Shown here in pieces: positions 24,040 to 36,256 of a stretch of DNA of 64,000 nucleotides. The position numbers and the translations under genes are program-made. Location: assembly GCA_905331475.1 (NCBI GenBank), contig CAJNYU010003219.1, forward strand, positions 541,746 through 605,745, written 5' to 3'. The notes beneath the pieces were generated by a model. It was given only the letters and a program-made list of their open reading frames with translations, was not told the origin of the DNA and did not search any database. Position 1 is the stretch's first letter. Each line of letters starts with the position of its first letter. The stretch is from Rotaria socialis. Lineage: Eukaryota; Rotifera; Eurotatoria; Philodinida; Philodinidae.

Positions 24040-26930
24040 TGGGCATGACTTTTAGAATTGCAAACGATTAAACTCAATATGCAAAAATTATCTCTATTCA
24101 CTAGATGAATCATTGATAAGATAAAACTTTATCTAAACTGTATCGATTTTTGTTTTAAAAAAATAATTATAACGAAAAAACAGCTGACTTGTGAAGATTT
24201 GGTTTATTTCGGTATTCAGTATTTCAAGGTTATTGTCATTCTGTGTTCGAAGATTAAAAATGATTTGATTCTCAAGTAACTATGTCTAACGTAAGAATAT
24301 AACGGTATAATACTTTTTGCAAATCACTCAGTTAAATCATATAGCTAATATTTGAGATAACATTGGTATTGACTCTTTTATATTCAATGTGCCTCTTGAG
24401 TTTACACACATCGTTACTATTGAACCTTAAATTCGTTTATTGAGAATTAATTTAATTATGTATAAAAACAATTTTTTTTTGTTTTAAAAAAGATTCATAG
24501 AGGTAAGTATGCAATGCTTTCACTTTGTTTTTACATGGGTGTTGGTGAAGGTCAGCAAAGAGCTGCGTTCCGATTATTATGCCATCCCTTTTGAGCACGT
24601 CGTCTGCATCGACCACGGACATACAAGATGTCAAGCATCATCTGGGACATGACTGTGGGCAAACCACAGTGACATTCACGCCAAGCAGCTCATCTGCAGT
24701 AGATGCTTTGGCCGATGACGACGATGCCCATTAAAAATCAAAACAGTCGATAGAGAATAAAATTTGGCATTCAACACAGATTAGGGAGCGAATCTGGTTC
24801 TAACATTTCCTACGTCTATATATACTCGAGAATGAAAGTCTCGCCGTCAGATTGCGCATATTAATTACTAAATAATGGCTAATTATCAAATTACAGATCA
24901 ATAAGATTGATCTACATATTAAGCCGAGCATACCATCGAATGTCGTCATGGAAATAGCTGGATTTAGATTAGAAAAATTCGGTTTTTGCGGATGAGAACA
25001 GAATAAAAATAACTAAGCTTTACTATTATTTTCTCGATTAATAAACATGATTAAAGGGTGGTGAGGCACATTGAGACATATGAAATCTGCTTGAAATGTA
25101 AAGCAAGCGTTAGCTATAAAACAAAATCAGGAATAATATAATACTAAATTAACAAGTCCTGTTTTATTGAGGAAAGAAAAATAATGTTTCTTTCACTTGC
25201 ATATATTTTTGAGATCTTTCATAAGTAGTTAAACGATGACCATATGATGTAATAATGGTCGTTTACCATAAAAACACTGTCCGTAACGGCATTGTATTCG
25301 ACCGTCAAATGCACAGCTTTTTATAGCTTAATCCTTATATTGACTTGCTGTTTTATGCTACAGAAGTGTAGCTATTATCCTGTTGAATTCAAGTATTTTT
25401 TGTTTCGGTTTCAAAAACGTGTTTTTCAAAATGACAACGAAAGAAGTAAAAAAAAACTGAAACAGTTTTATTCGTACGTTTCCCTATTTTTCATGATAGG
25501 TTAATTTTGTATAGAAAGCCGAAACAAAATATGAAGGAGTCACAACCAAACAAAAAATTTCAATGCATTTTTCTTTTGAAGAATGATAAATCTAAAAATG
25601 AACAGTTACATGTTCAAAAAGTGTAAAAGAACTTGTTAGCATGTTTGCCTAACACAGAAAACAGTAACCAATAATGTCATAATGCTGATTAAGTCGCTTT
25701 CTAACTCACCAAAACCAGCAAACATTAATGAACTATACCGTCTCAAAATAGTAAATTATCACTCGTTAGAAACTCTATATTTCCCACTTTATGATCCTTG
25801 ATACTTCAGATTAAATCAGTACAATAGAAAGAAAATTCTAGTCTCTTTTCATCGAATGATACTTATAGGTTTCTACACAAGCTTCTTTTCCAGTGCAAAA
25901 CTCGAAACTAGCAATCACACTTAACGTTTAATACGCTTTTAGTATTAGTTTTAGGTTTTCCATAAAAATCTACATTTACTTAACAGAGTTTGTTAGTTCG
26001 AATTCTAAAATAAATAAATGAGGAAACATCGGATTCGCATTCGATTGTTACGTGTACTGCAAAACTGAGTCGATTTATATATGTTGTGAATAATTCTGAG
26101 AAAAATTTGTTTTTGTGAAAAAATCCCTGTAAGCCNNNNNNNNCCTCAGGGATGGTCTGATCAATAATGACAATGTTTTCAATAACTCAGCCATCTTCTT
26201 GACGGATCCTTCTCATCTTCGAACTCGACTGAGATATTAATGAGATCATTATGCGTACAAAATTTCATGACAATTGGATGAGGCTTTCAAAGGTTATCGT
26301 GTTAACGGTCGGACGGACACACCGACCGAATCTAGAGTGTACTCACTTTTTGAGTACACAAAAACAACCGCTGTGCGCAATATTAGAAATATTTCATCTG
26401 TCCCGTTATTAAAAAAATACTGTGATTTCCTATAAGAAAAGAAATTAATTCTTATTATGTCTTCACTCAAGTATTTACAAAGAAAAGAATATTGCAAAAC
26501 TCTTAGTTCAGTAGATACTTCATTCGATGCTTTAGAAATCAAATATCGATGAAAAAATGAATTACTTGGCGTTTCTTCTTAGCCCGTATCTTTATTGATT
26601 GGTGTTGAATTGATTTCAACTTTTTTTATTAGTGCAACCATCCAATATATTTTTTACTACCTGATCAGCACTCAAAATAAAATTATCAACAAGGTGAGAT
26701 AATCTATCAAAGATTAGAAACAATTATAACTATAAAAATAGACGTGCACAACATCTATTTATTATTCTTATTAAAATGTTTTTTAGGATGAAAGCTGATG
26801 ATTATCATCTTGGTTTTATGTACTTGACTAGAATGTATAAATAAATAAATGACCGTGTAGTTTTGTTCCACTCACTGATATTTGAATCAAATTATTATCA
26901 TTGAGATTCTTTAAGTTTTTTTTTTATTTG
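24040..26930. other. Spacer between legumain and its broken duplicate
   Basis: AT-rich DNA. 24040-24290 is the source of the duplicated upstream segment. 24545-24734 is distinctly GC-richer and coding-like on either strand but has no recognisable family. An assembly gap of eight N lies at 26136-26143. 26290-26355 contains a GGACGGACACACCGACCG stretch followed by GAGTGTACTCACTTTTTGAGTACAC, probably the edge of a dispersed repeat. No gene is supported. Confidence 0.45.
26136..26143. other. Assembly gap (8 N)
   Basis: Eight undetermined bases are seen directly in the sequence. The sequence immediately to the right looks repetitive, which may explain the gap. Confidence 0.99.
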
Positions 26931-26934
26931 CAAG

Positions 26935-27745
26935 ACCGCTATATCGCATAATATGACTTGTATTTGTATTTATTGTTTATCCTGATCGATTTTTTTCAAC
27001 ATCCATATCTTTCATCGAATTCATTAAAATAGCACGCCTATGACAATTCTTCTGAATTCAAAGACCTCGATAAAGAAAGTCATGCATAGAATGAAAAGTA
27101 TTCATATCGGAAAAACTCACCAATAGCATCATGATCAGTAAAACGAATAAAAACATTATCATTGTGTCCACTGGAATCAAATCGATCAACATCAATTTCA
27201 TAGTTGTACTTGGAACTGCACTATGTGCTCGTATGTTCCATTCCAAGATCTATGTTGAGTATAACATTGAATTATTAGACGAAAAGAATTGTACTCAATT
27301 GAATAAAAACCAAAAGAGGATAGCTCACACCTTGTTTTGCTTGCACTTCATTGTAAAGTGGTTTTATTCTCAAGTAGACAAAGAAAAAAAAATCAATTCT
27401 ACCATATGATTCAAACGCTACTAAATTTTTCTTTCAAAAAATTTTATTTTCAATCTAACAGGGTATACCAGATCAATCGTTCATCATTCTCACCTTTCTA
27501 AGACTTTTTTCAATATCAATACCGGTCAGAACATTGATAAAATTCATCGGTGTTGCGTTCTTCTATTACACAGAAACAAAACTAGTTTTTATATTCACAA
27601 AAATAAAAACAAAAAACATGTCATACTTTGCCGGTTTAGTCATGTGGTACATCATGATAAACATTGTTTCGATTGGGATGATCAATAATAATACAAGAGT
27701 TGTTGTCGAAATAATAAATTCTCGTAACATTGGATAAATATTTTA
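26935..27745 (-). pseudogene. Legumain pseudogene (partial tandem duplicate)
   Basis: Reading the minus strand, this stretch matches fragments of the legumain gene in the same order: the first ~11 codons of exon 1 (~27690-27730), exon 2 (~27625-27690), exon 3 (~27495-27570), exon 4 with its preceding intron (~27110-27330), the exon 5 border, and a shred of exon 7 (~26935-27055). Exon 1 is fused directly to exon 2 by a deletion. Exon 2 carries a stop where the parent has Tyr (CAT GAC TAA versus CAT GAC TAT). Exon 3 is internally deleted. The active-site Gly changes to Asp (FTDHD). The exon carrying the catalytic Cys is absent, as are the later exons. It cannot encode a protease. Confidence 0.85.
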
Positions 27746-28315
27746 ATAGAATTGTAGAGAATAGCTGAATATTTTTTCGTTAATATTCGACCTTTATATG
27801 ACCAATATTAATGAATTCGTAGCATCTGTAAATAATATTAGTCAAAGAAAACAAAATATGCCCATTTGCACGATAGTATTTCACATGAGGCCGATTCAAG
27901 TATATGACTCAAAATATATGGAGTGATTGAGAGCAAATAGGCGTGGAATAATATAAAACGCAAGAAAAATACATGCATCTTTACAAATTGACATGACTTT
28001 TAGAATTACAATCGATATAACACACACACACACACACGATTAAACTCACAACGTACAAATTATCTCTCTTTACTAGACGACGCATCGTTGATAGAGTATA
28101 ACTTTATCTAAACTGTGTTGACTATTGTTTCGAAAGGAAAATTGTTTAGTATCAATTAAATTAGTAGAGGAATATTTTATTGACTTTTATTTCAAAAAAA
28201 TAATTACAACGAAAAAAACTGACTTGGAGATTTTGGTTTATTTCTGTATTCAGTGTTTCAAGGTTGCTGTCATTCTTGGTTCGAAGATTAAAATAGATTT
28301 GATTTTCAGGTAAGC
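27746..28315. repeat. Duplicate of the legumain upstream region
   Basis: This DNA aligns by eye with 23781-24290, upstream of intact legumain. Shared blocks include TTCGTTAATATTCGAC, TAATGAATTCGTA and GAAAAAACTGACTTG-like stretches. The copy differs by substitutions, a (CA)n tract at ~28020-28037 and an insertion of about 70 bp near 28130-28190. Together with the pseudogene it defines a single direct duplication ending near the small ubiquitin-like gene. Confidence 0.75.
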
Positions 28316-28345
28316 AAAATAGAAAGAAAGAAATTGAAATGTCAA

Positions 28346-28603
28346 TTAACGTCGTAATGGTTGCTTACGCCCAACAACACGAATGAGAGTTGCATTTGTT
28401 ATGCCGTATCGTCGTAGTTTTCCTTGTGGATTTTCATGTAAACTTTGTCCCTTGAATACGACATGTTGTTCGTCCATTGGAATGTTTAGTTGTTTTTCGA
28501 TATGTCTAAGAAGTTCTTCAACAGTAGGATCATTGGAATTCGTTGTTAAGATCATTTCATGTATATCACCACCATGTTGAATTTGAAGCTTGAGAAAATG
28601 CAT
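28346..28603 (-). CDS. Small ubiquitin-like domain protein (BAG1-like UBL)
   Basis: Single exon, 85 residues, ATG at 28601-28603. It forms one ubiquitin-like fold: MHFLKLQIQHGGDIHEMILT..., VEELLRHIEKQLNIP, HVVFKGQSLHENPQGKLRRY, then a closing strand LIRVVGRK. The block FKGQSL...YGI...VVGRK resembles the ubiquitin-like domain of BAG1, which recruits chaperone clients to the proteasome. There is no C-terminal Gly-Gly, so it is not a conjugated modifier. No BAG domain follows: downstream DNA is the duplicated legumain region. A GTAAGC donor lies inside the last codons (VVG|R), so a lost downstream exon is conceivable and this may be a gene truncated by the duplication breakpoint. Confidence 0.65.
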   Translation of the reverse strand: MHFLKLQIQHGGDIHEMILTTNSNDPTVEELLRHIEKQLNIPMDEQHVVFKGQSLHENPQGKLRRYGITNATLIRVVGRKQPLRR

Positions 28604-29689
28604 CTGTTTATTCTAAAGAATATTATGGATATTCGAATAAAATAGAGACAATTGAAAAAGATGTGAACGATGTTTTTACTATGAAGGTATTCATAATAGA
28701 CATTCGAGTTCTGATGAAATTTTCATCGTTATAATTTCACAAGCAGCATGTAGCGTAAGTTTATCCAATGGATCGAACTTAATATTTTTGAAAAAATCAT
28801 TGGACCGTATCCTATTGTTTGTAATATACTGGTAATAGTGAGAACAAACCTGTCCTATAGCGTATGCTCAATTCAGAGAATGTGTATTTTTGTTTATAAT
28901 CATTCTATAGTCGGGCATTTATTGATATTTTAGTTTCGAGTAACTTCAATGTTACTGAAAAATAAAAACATAGCCAGAGACAAAACATTTGAAAATACAT
29001 ACGATGATGATTTCTTGCTATAAAAAGTTAACTTTGATGCCTCTATTGGATCCTTGGAAAAAATATAGAACGATTGTATTTCGAATACCATGAAACACAG
29101 AATATCTTCTATCATTGAAAAACAAATAACGAAAGTAAAGATTGAATCCGTCAGTAAATTAAATTGAGATAGATAATAATTATACGAATAATTTATAGTA
29201 CTCAGTAACCATTTACAAAAGAAAACACATTCCTATAGAATTTCTCATGCATCATTAAAGTTCGTTTCGAAATCGATTTTGCTTTTCTTTTTAAAAGAAC
29301 GTCTTTGTTGATTGATTTCCAGCTTTGTCTTTTTTCTCCTAAATACCTCTTTTACTCTCGTTTCTTTTTTTCTTAAATGAAATTATTCTATGCCTCTGTT
29401 TGCTTTACAAAGGAACATATGTTTTATCCAAACGTCTATTTGTTTAACGCCATTAATATTTAAAAAAATGTCTTTTATTCTATTTACAAACTTGAGCTGA
29501 ACATATAACACAGAGACGGAGAATTAAAAAAACAAAAAGAAAAGCAATAGTTTTACGAAAAAAGAGAAGAAGCAAAAGAAAAAAATATTTTATATATTTA
29601 TTCCAAAATACATAATCTCTTTTTTTCTTGTTCGATTGAGCAAGAAACACAAACAAAATGGTACTAGAAAACATAAAACAGCACGATGA
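28604..29689. other. Spacer between ubiquitin-like gene and IRS 3' end
   Basis: About 1.1 kb of AT-rich sequence with poly-T/TC tracts, likely including the 3' untranslated region of the IRS gene. No further feature can be supported. Confidence 0.5.
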
Positions 29690-32600
29690 CTATAGTACAA
29701 AAGGCGGCGTTTGATCATCGATTTTAGCTTTAGCTGCAGACTGAACAATACGATCATATCTTTGCGTTTGATGAAAATCAATATCTGCATAAAGTTTTGT
29801 TGATATTCTTTCATTATTTTCATGTCCGTCTTCTTCTTCTTCTTTTTTATCAAGATCTGTTTCGTTCACTATATCATCCAGATTATTGTTTAGCTGCTGC
29901 TGTTGTTCGCTATTGTCGGAACGTTCATTTGCTATAAGTGATGGCAAAAGTATATCCGCGTAATATATAGATTTATCTGGTTGTGATAATTGACTATTTG
30001 AATTAATTACCAATGTTGATTGTGATGAACTATCTCGTATCCATGGTTCAGCTAATGCATAGGGATCATTTGATAATGTCTTTTCTTCATCGATATTTGA
30101 TAATTGTACACGCGATGTAGATGTGGTTAAATTGAATGATGATAGATGTACGGAAGTTTTTTCTTCATTTACACTTTGTGGTGGCCCAAGTAAATATGTT
30201 GTTACTGGATCATTGGCATGATCATCGAATAGTAGAACTGAACTATGAGCTGTTCGCATTTGAAATGATCCTGTTTCACCGATATTATTTGTTGAACGAA
30301 AGAGCGTTTGAAATGTGTGCGCACCTGAACAGGCTGATGTAGCATCAATTGTATTTGCAATAGAAGCTTGTGGCTGTTGAGGTGTCGACATAAGACTTAC
30401 ATCAGAATTAAGACGATGTTCAAGCGTGCTACTATTTGATAGCGAACTTGTTGGAAGATCAGTTTGATCGTTCATCATACAATCATTATTGCTAAATGTG
30501 ACTATACCGTAAGAAAGTAAAAGAGATTTATGAGAATCGGATACGGAATTTGTTTGTTGAAGAGAACTAAAATCAAAAGAAAAAGTGGAAATTTTCATAG
30601 AAAAAAACAAACAAACTTTGAACTATCTAGAGATGACGTCATTAAACCGGATGAAGTTTCTAGAGAATTAAAATATATTTATTAGAACTATGAAATAGAA
30701 TAAATACCGTAACCAGTAGTTGTTATTTGATCAGTTAATTGTGTTTTGAACGGCTGCATAACACGAGCAGGCGAAGTAAATGAACGTTGACCAATCGGGA
30801 AAGTGTGAGACTCTAGAAAGATTGACAGATATTATATAGAATGAAAGTACTTCCGTTTTGTTTTGCATACCATCAGCTATCAGATGAACTGAATTGCCAA
30901 CGATGATTGCAGAACGAACATGAGGCGATAGGCTAATCATAGCTAAAACAAATAGTACGATTCATTGAGAAATCAAACGATTTAATAAAGCCGATTATAA
31001 GCAAGCGTAGATTTTTCTAAAATTTCTAATTAAAAAATTCAATCTAACATGTTAAATATGTTCAAGGAATCAACATAGTATACCATTTTTTTGTGTATAG
31101 AATTGGCTTCTTTGGTCGTTATCGTTTTCATTCTGAAATAAGATAGTTTATTCAATTCTTAATCATTTGGGCGCTATTATTTCGCTTAGAAAAAGTTCAT
31201 ATCAAACGAAAGTTGATATATTCCTTGTGTAAGCAGAAATCTCGGGAAAAGGATGCAATCACTTGACTGATTTTCGATTTACAAGAAGATATTTATAGTA
31301 GTGTAAAATCAAGGCATTTCAATATGAAACTTTACTCACGCATAGATCTCATCTTTTTATGACGGGCAATTCAAAATTCAATCAAAATTTTTTTTTCTAG
31401 AGATCATCAAATGTGGTGATTGTATTCTTAAAATTTAATATCATAGGGCTTGTCTATCACATGAATTCCAGCTCCAAGGCATTCACACTTCAGTGAACAT
31501 CTAGAGTAAAACCTCAACAGACGGACACTGTAGCTTTTATATCACCCTTATAACAAGTAGATTGAACATTCTTCTTTTGCAATAGCAGAAAATCAAAAGA
31601 TTTGATCTTGTTCTATAGAAAAAAAAACATAATTAGTAGAAATGCATGGTTGTGTGGGAAACCAATATATTTTTACTTGAATAAATTCTGTAAACATGAA
31701 ATAGCCTAGGAACAAAAACCGAGAGATTGGCCGCTTGTCAGGATATTCATAGCTCATTAGAGAGTGCGTGGTGCATATAGTTGCGACTCGAAAGTAATTA
31801 CTCGAGTAGAGAACTTTTTTCGTAAGTAGCACAATAACTAAGAACTTAAAAAAGAAGATTAACTCCGCAGAGCATAGATTATAATTGAACTAATAATGTT
31901 TTTGAATTTAATTTGCCTTAAAAGTGCAAACAAAAAGAAAAAGCTTTCCGGTGCAGCCCCGTTGGGGTCAAAAATGTGGAACTCACATATTTCGGTCAGT
32001 TAGATACTGATCTAGTAGAAGTTTTATTTTTTCAGTGTAGTGAGATCACATTTTGTTCAAAAATAAGATAATAAAACCTGTTTAACATTTGAAGTCTATT
32101 GAATCTATCAATAGGAATTATTACTAGAGAGAACGTATAAAAAACTTTTTGTTTAGAATATGTCAGTATGCTTAAGTGTTTAGTGGTTTCATTGAGAAAT
32201 AGATACATTTTTTCATAAACGAAAATTTGATAAAAGCTTCCCAGTGGATGGACAAGTTGCGAATTGTAAATACACTAAAGTGGATTCAAGCTCTAGAATA
32301 AAGTATTTGTGTGAGAAAAAAAAGATTAAAATCTTCATCTGTTTATCGTACGTGGTAGAAGTAACGAGTGTAATAGTAGCGTAAACTAGTTGCTAGCTTC
32401 TGTAGCGATAGCATACACTCGTTGCTAACATCTGTAATAATAAAAATATATAATACTGTCGTAACTATGGACTATAATAATAAAAACGACAGGTTTTGAT
32501 GATTAATCAGAGATTAAATCCTAACTATAATGATTTCTAATTAGTGAAACTAGATTTTTATTACTGATGTGAGTGGCGGTGAACATAGGCAAGCGACTTG

Positions 32601-35600
32601 CACAAAAAAAGTTTCTAATTAGTGCATCTAAAAGTGTTAGTTTTTTATATTTTATGACTGTAATGGGGAGAGGGTGGGTACAGAGGAGCCGCAAAAACCT
32701 AACAATTCAACTTACGCTCGCCATTTTCTTCGAAAATATGTGAGTCCCACAAAGCTAGTCAGAATAACAGAGTGAGAGTATAAATTTCGTTTCCAGAGAT
32801 TAAAGAAAGCATACATCTTAGCCTTCAACTTACTATTAACACCAATCTCTGCAATTGCCGTTGGTTCTTTTGTAATAATTTCATCGTCAGTTTCTTGTGT
32901 TGGACTTGTATCTGATTTTGGTAATGCTAAACCCATATCAATATATGTTCCCACAGTTGATTCTGGTTTAGAAGTATTCAATATTGTTGCTGATGTTAAT
33001 GTTGTTTCACTAGTTCTTTTTGTCATGATTGATGAGACACTTAGAGTTGAAGCGTTCTTCTTTTGATGGTCCGGCAAAATAATTTGATGCTGATCATTAT
33101 GAATTTTTTTCTCATCAATACTAAGCATAATCGATTTATTTTTCGCTAATAAATCATTCTCTCTTGCTAGTGCACGTTCACTATTACTATGAAATGTTGC
33201 TGATCGTCTCAGATTTGAAACATTTTTTGATAGCGAACGAAAAAATCCTACAACTACATGCGGTTTGATTTCATTGTTTTTCGTTGATTGTGTTGTGCCA
33301 TTCGTTTCACTTGCTTGCATTGCTGTCTTTCTTAGTAATGCTAATGGTGAATCTAAGATTGATTGATTTGCTGTGTCATTATTGAGTTGTATGGGCGGAT
33401 GAATATTTTTTGATTTTTCAATACGTTTGTTCGTTAATAATTGATTTTGAAATGCAGATGAAAGTATTAATGGGCGTTCTTCAATAACAGGACTTACTAA
33501 TAGATGTATTGTACTTGCTAATGAAGATGAATGACATTTCATATGTATTTCACCACTGCCATAATTGGATTTTCCTAATTCAATAAGAAATATATTCGAA
33601 CGATTTCCATAATTTTTTATTGTAAAATAAGGTATGCATAAAATAGCTCTGTCTTTTGATGGACATTGATTTGTAATCGTAACTTTCAAATCCAGTCGAT
33701 TACATTGTGCTGAAGCAATATATAAATCTGTTGTTGTGAAATAAAGTCGTGTCGGACCCACTAATCCATGATCTCGATTTATGATGGTTCCATGTGGAAT
33801 TAAAGTTGCATCGAATGCGTGCAAAATATGTTCGGTCGTTGGTGGACATGGTAAAACTAAGTTTTGTTGTTGTTGTTGTTGTTGCTGCTGCAGCTGCTGC
33901 TGTTGCGATTGCATTGTTAATGATTGAGATTGTGATGGATCTTGAGAAGAATTTCCACTTGTTTGTGAGGAGTTTTCTGATTTACTTTGATACATATAAT
34001 CCAGATGTTTTATAATCATAGATTTCTTGTTGAGATTTTCCTCGGAAAAAAATATTGATACTGTATAGGATTCATAGTAAACATAAATAAATGATTGAAA
34101 GTCATTTTTCACGGTATCGAAATATTCAAATGCGATACATTCATTTAATGAATATGATGCTGTTGATGATGAATTATTTGATTTTCGAATGATTTCAATG
34201 CATGGTTGATCATCGGATGAAGATAATAGACAACTGTCAACAAATGTTAAATAAATATGACGTTTGGTTTTCTAAAGAAAAGAAAAGAAAATTTTCCATT
34301 TAGTTCAATTTTGTTATAAATGATCGATCGGATTGTTTGTTTTAGAGAATGTCAAACGTTCTTAAAAATAATCGGAATATTGTGAATTTCCACAACTATT
34401 TATTTAGTACAGGGTCTTTGTTTTTTTGAATATAAATTCTAATTTTAATTGAAGACGAAAATAATGTCATTCACAAAACTATTTTATTATTTTTAGTATG
34501 TCAATTAAGAGTATTGTGGTACTTGAAATGAGATTAATTAATACAAAGTCCGGTAAGAGATGAGTAGTTATTTTGTCTGTAAGGAGCAATGATATACTTC
34601 AGTCTTCAGCCATTATAGATACTCGTCGCAGCGAATTTATAAGAATGTTTATAGTGAAAAATATATAGGAATTTTCCTATTGGCAGATTTATGCAGGCAA
34701 ATCATTTTGATAATTTTATTAAGTTATAATAATTATAAATATTTTCATAGATGATTAGCAAAACTGTCGTTAATCCTTTTTTGCAATGGTTTATGTTACA
34801 GATCTCTATAGTGTTCAATTTTAGGGATAGATTTCGCAGTGGCTAATTATTTTCCTTCATGATTGTGCGCCTACTTCGAAGTTTAACATAGGCATGAGTT
34901 GTCGTACTGAACAATTCCGTTCGTTGGCCCCTATTTTAAATAGTCTCTCAATTAATCCATACGACATACTATTAATAGCAATGTTTCTTTTTTGAAATTC
35001 ATAAACGAAACTAAATATGATGAACTATTGTTAACAGTAGAGTGCATTTTTAGTTTGAATTCAAGTAAATATACAGGTGTGCATCGATTTTTCGTTAAGA
35101 TACTAAATGTGATGATGTGAGAACTATTTTACCGTGTTGACAATTCGAGTGGCATCGGTCTCTCTCTATATATAGCAGGTGTTCATAGTACTATTAATAT
35201 TCTACACTTTTCCGCTTGATATGATAATAAAGAAATTGCAATGAAACCAATCTTAACTTATAAATTTGTTCATTCATCGCATCTAAAAGTTAATTATCCA
35301 AAAAAATGTTTTTTTCTTCTCTCGGTGACTAGATTTCACCGTTTATTACAGTTGAAAATAAAATCGAAAGCACGTTAAATACGAACTGATGAGAGCTGTT
35401 TGACATTATTTAGATTTATCAAAGTCACACTGGAGTCAAGAGAACAAAATCATCGCAACTGAAACAAAATTTTATCGTTCAATCGTTCATGACCTCAGGC
35501 AGAATCTCTCATCAAAACCAAATTCATCGGAACGCAAATCAAGGCAGATGACTCAGAAGTGCTACTTGTTGATTAAATCCTTTTTTAGGCATAATACAAA

Positions 35601-36050
35601 TAAAAATTCGCGGTCTTCACTAGACAACTATGCGATTAGGTTGACATTACAAAAAAATTTGGTTGCCTGCATTTACAAATGCTATCGAATAGTCTCATTG
35701 ATGATCTCGCTTAAATGGGCAGTGATTGCTAACTCAAAGTAATAATTTCTTTTATTTTACTTCAATTCCCTTTGATTAACGGCGTCCAAATGAAAGTCAA
35801 ATCTTCTGATTCATTGCACACGTAATCTCACTGATGATTGAAAAATACAAGCAATACTTCTTGAGCAAACCTTTTTTCTTTGTGCACATATAAGTTTAAT
35901 ATCACTTAACGTTTGCGAATTGTTATTATTTGTTGGGCTGTCGATGACAGCATTGGTCGTTGTCGCTGTTATTGTCGTTGTTGCAGCCACAATGTACGAA
36001 GGCGGATGATTATTATTTGATATTGGAGCAGCTGCATGAAACAGTGTCAT
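29690..36050 (-). CDS. Insulin receptor substrate (IRS/chico) homologue
   Basis: Proposed exons: 36050-35871 (putative first), 34271-32841, 31132-31084, 30942-30871, 30812-30708, 30659-30617 and 30566-29690, phase-consistent, ~918 residues. The large exon encodes the second half of a PH domain (KTKRHIYLTFVDSC...), a polyglutamine run, and an IRS-type PTB domain (residues ~203-330: HGLVGPTRLYFTTTDLYIAS...NIFLIELGKSNYGSGEIHM) that would bind NPxY of insulin/IGF receptors. Tyr motifs follow: Y~503 in YIDM (PI3K p85-type YxxM), YALAEPW, YYADILL and near the C-terminus YADIDF (compare YASIDF/YASINF of vertebrate IRS). The exon for the first PH strands (GYLxK...LEYY) was not found between 34272 and 35870. 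The 1.7-kb intron (31133-32840) and its GTTAAT donor are inferred from phase; reading through gives a stop at 32712. Confidence 0.75.
31133..32840. other. Long intron of the IRS gene
   Basis: About 1.7 kb without a supported exon. It contains a small CCCCGTTGGGG palindrome at ~31957. If the donor proposed at 32840 is wrong, the IRS protein would instead end at the stop at 32712, and the exons at 29690-31132 would need another explanation. The C-terminal YADIDF motif argues that they belong to IRS. Confidence 0.45.
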
Positions 36051-36256
36051 CGATTATAGTTATTTATCGATGATCGACAATACATGGTATCTAGAATGAA
36101 ATCAAAATACAATCAATTCAATCTATTCTGGAGTAGGTCGTCGAGCTTTTGTTTTTTCTATACACAGCATCAGAATAGACACCTGAATGAAAAATAAACA
36201 TTAAAAAAAAACGATGAACACAGAAAAATATAAAGAATGTTCGATTGTTAGTTAAA

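Noticed and set aside
28020..28037. (CA)n tract as a regulatory element
   Set aside because: Ordinary dinucleotide microsatellite inside a decayed duplicate; no evidence of function.
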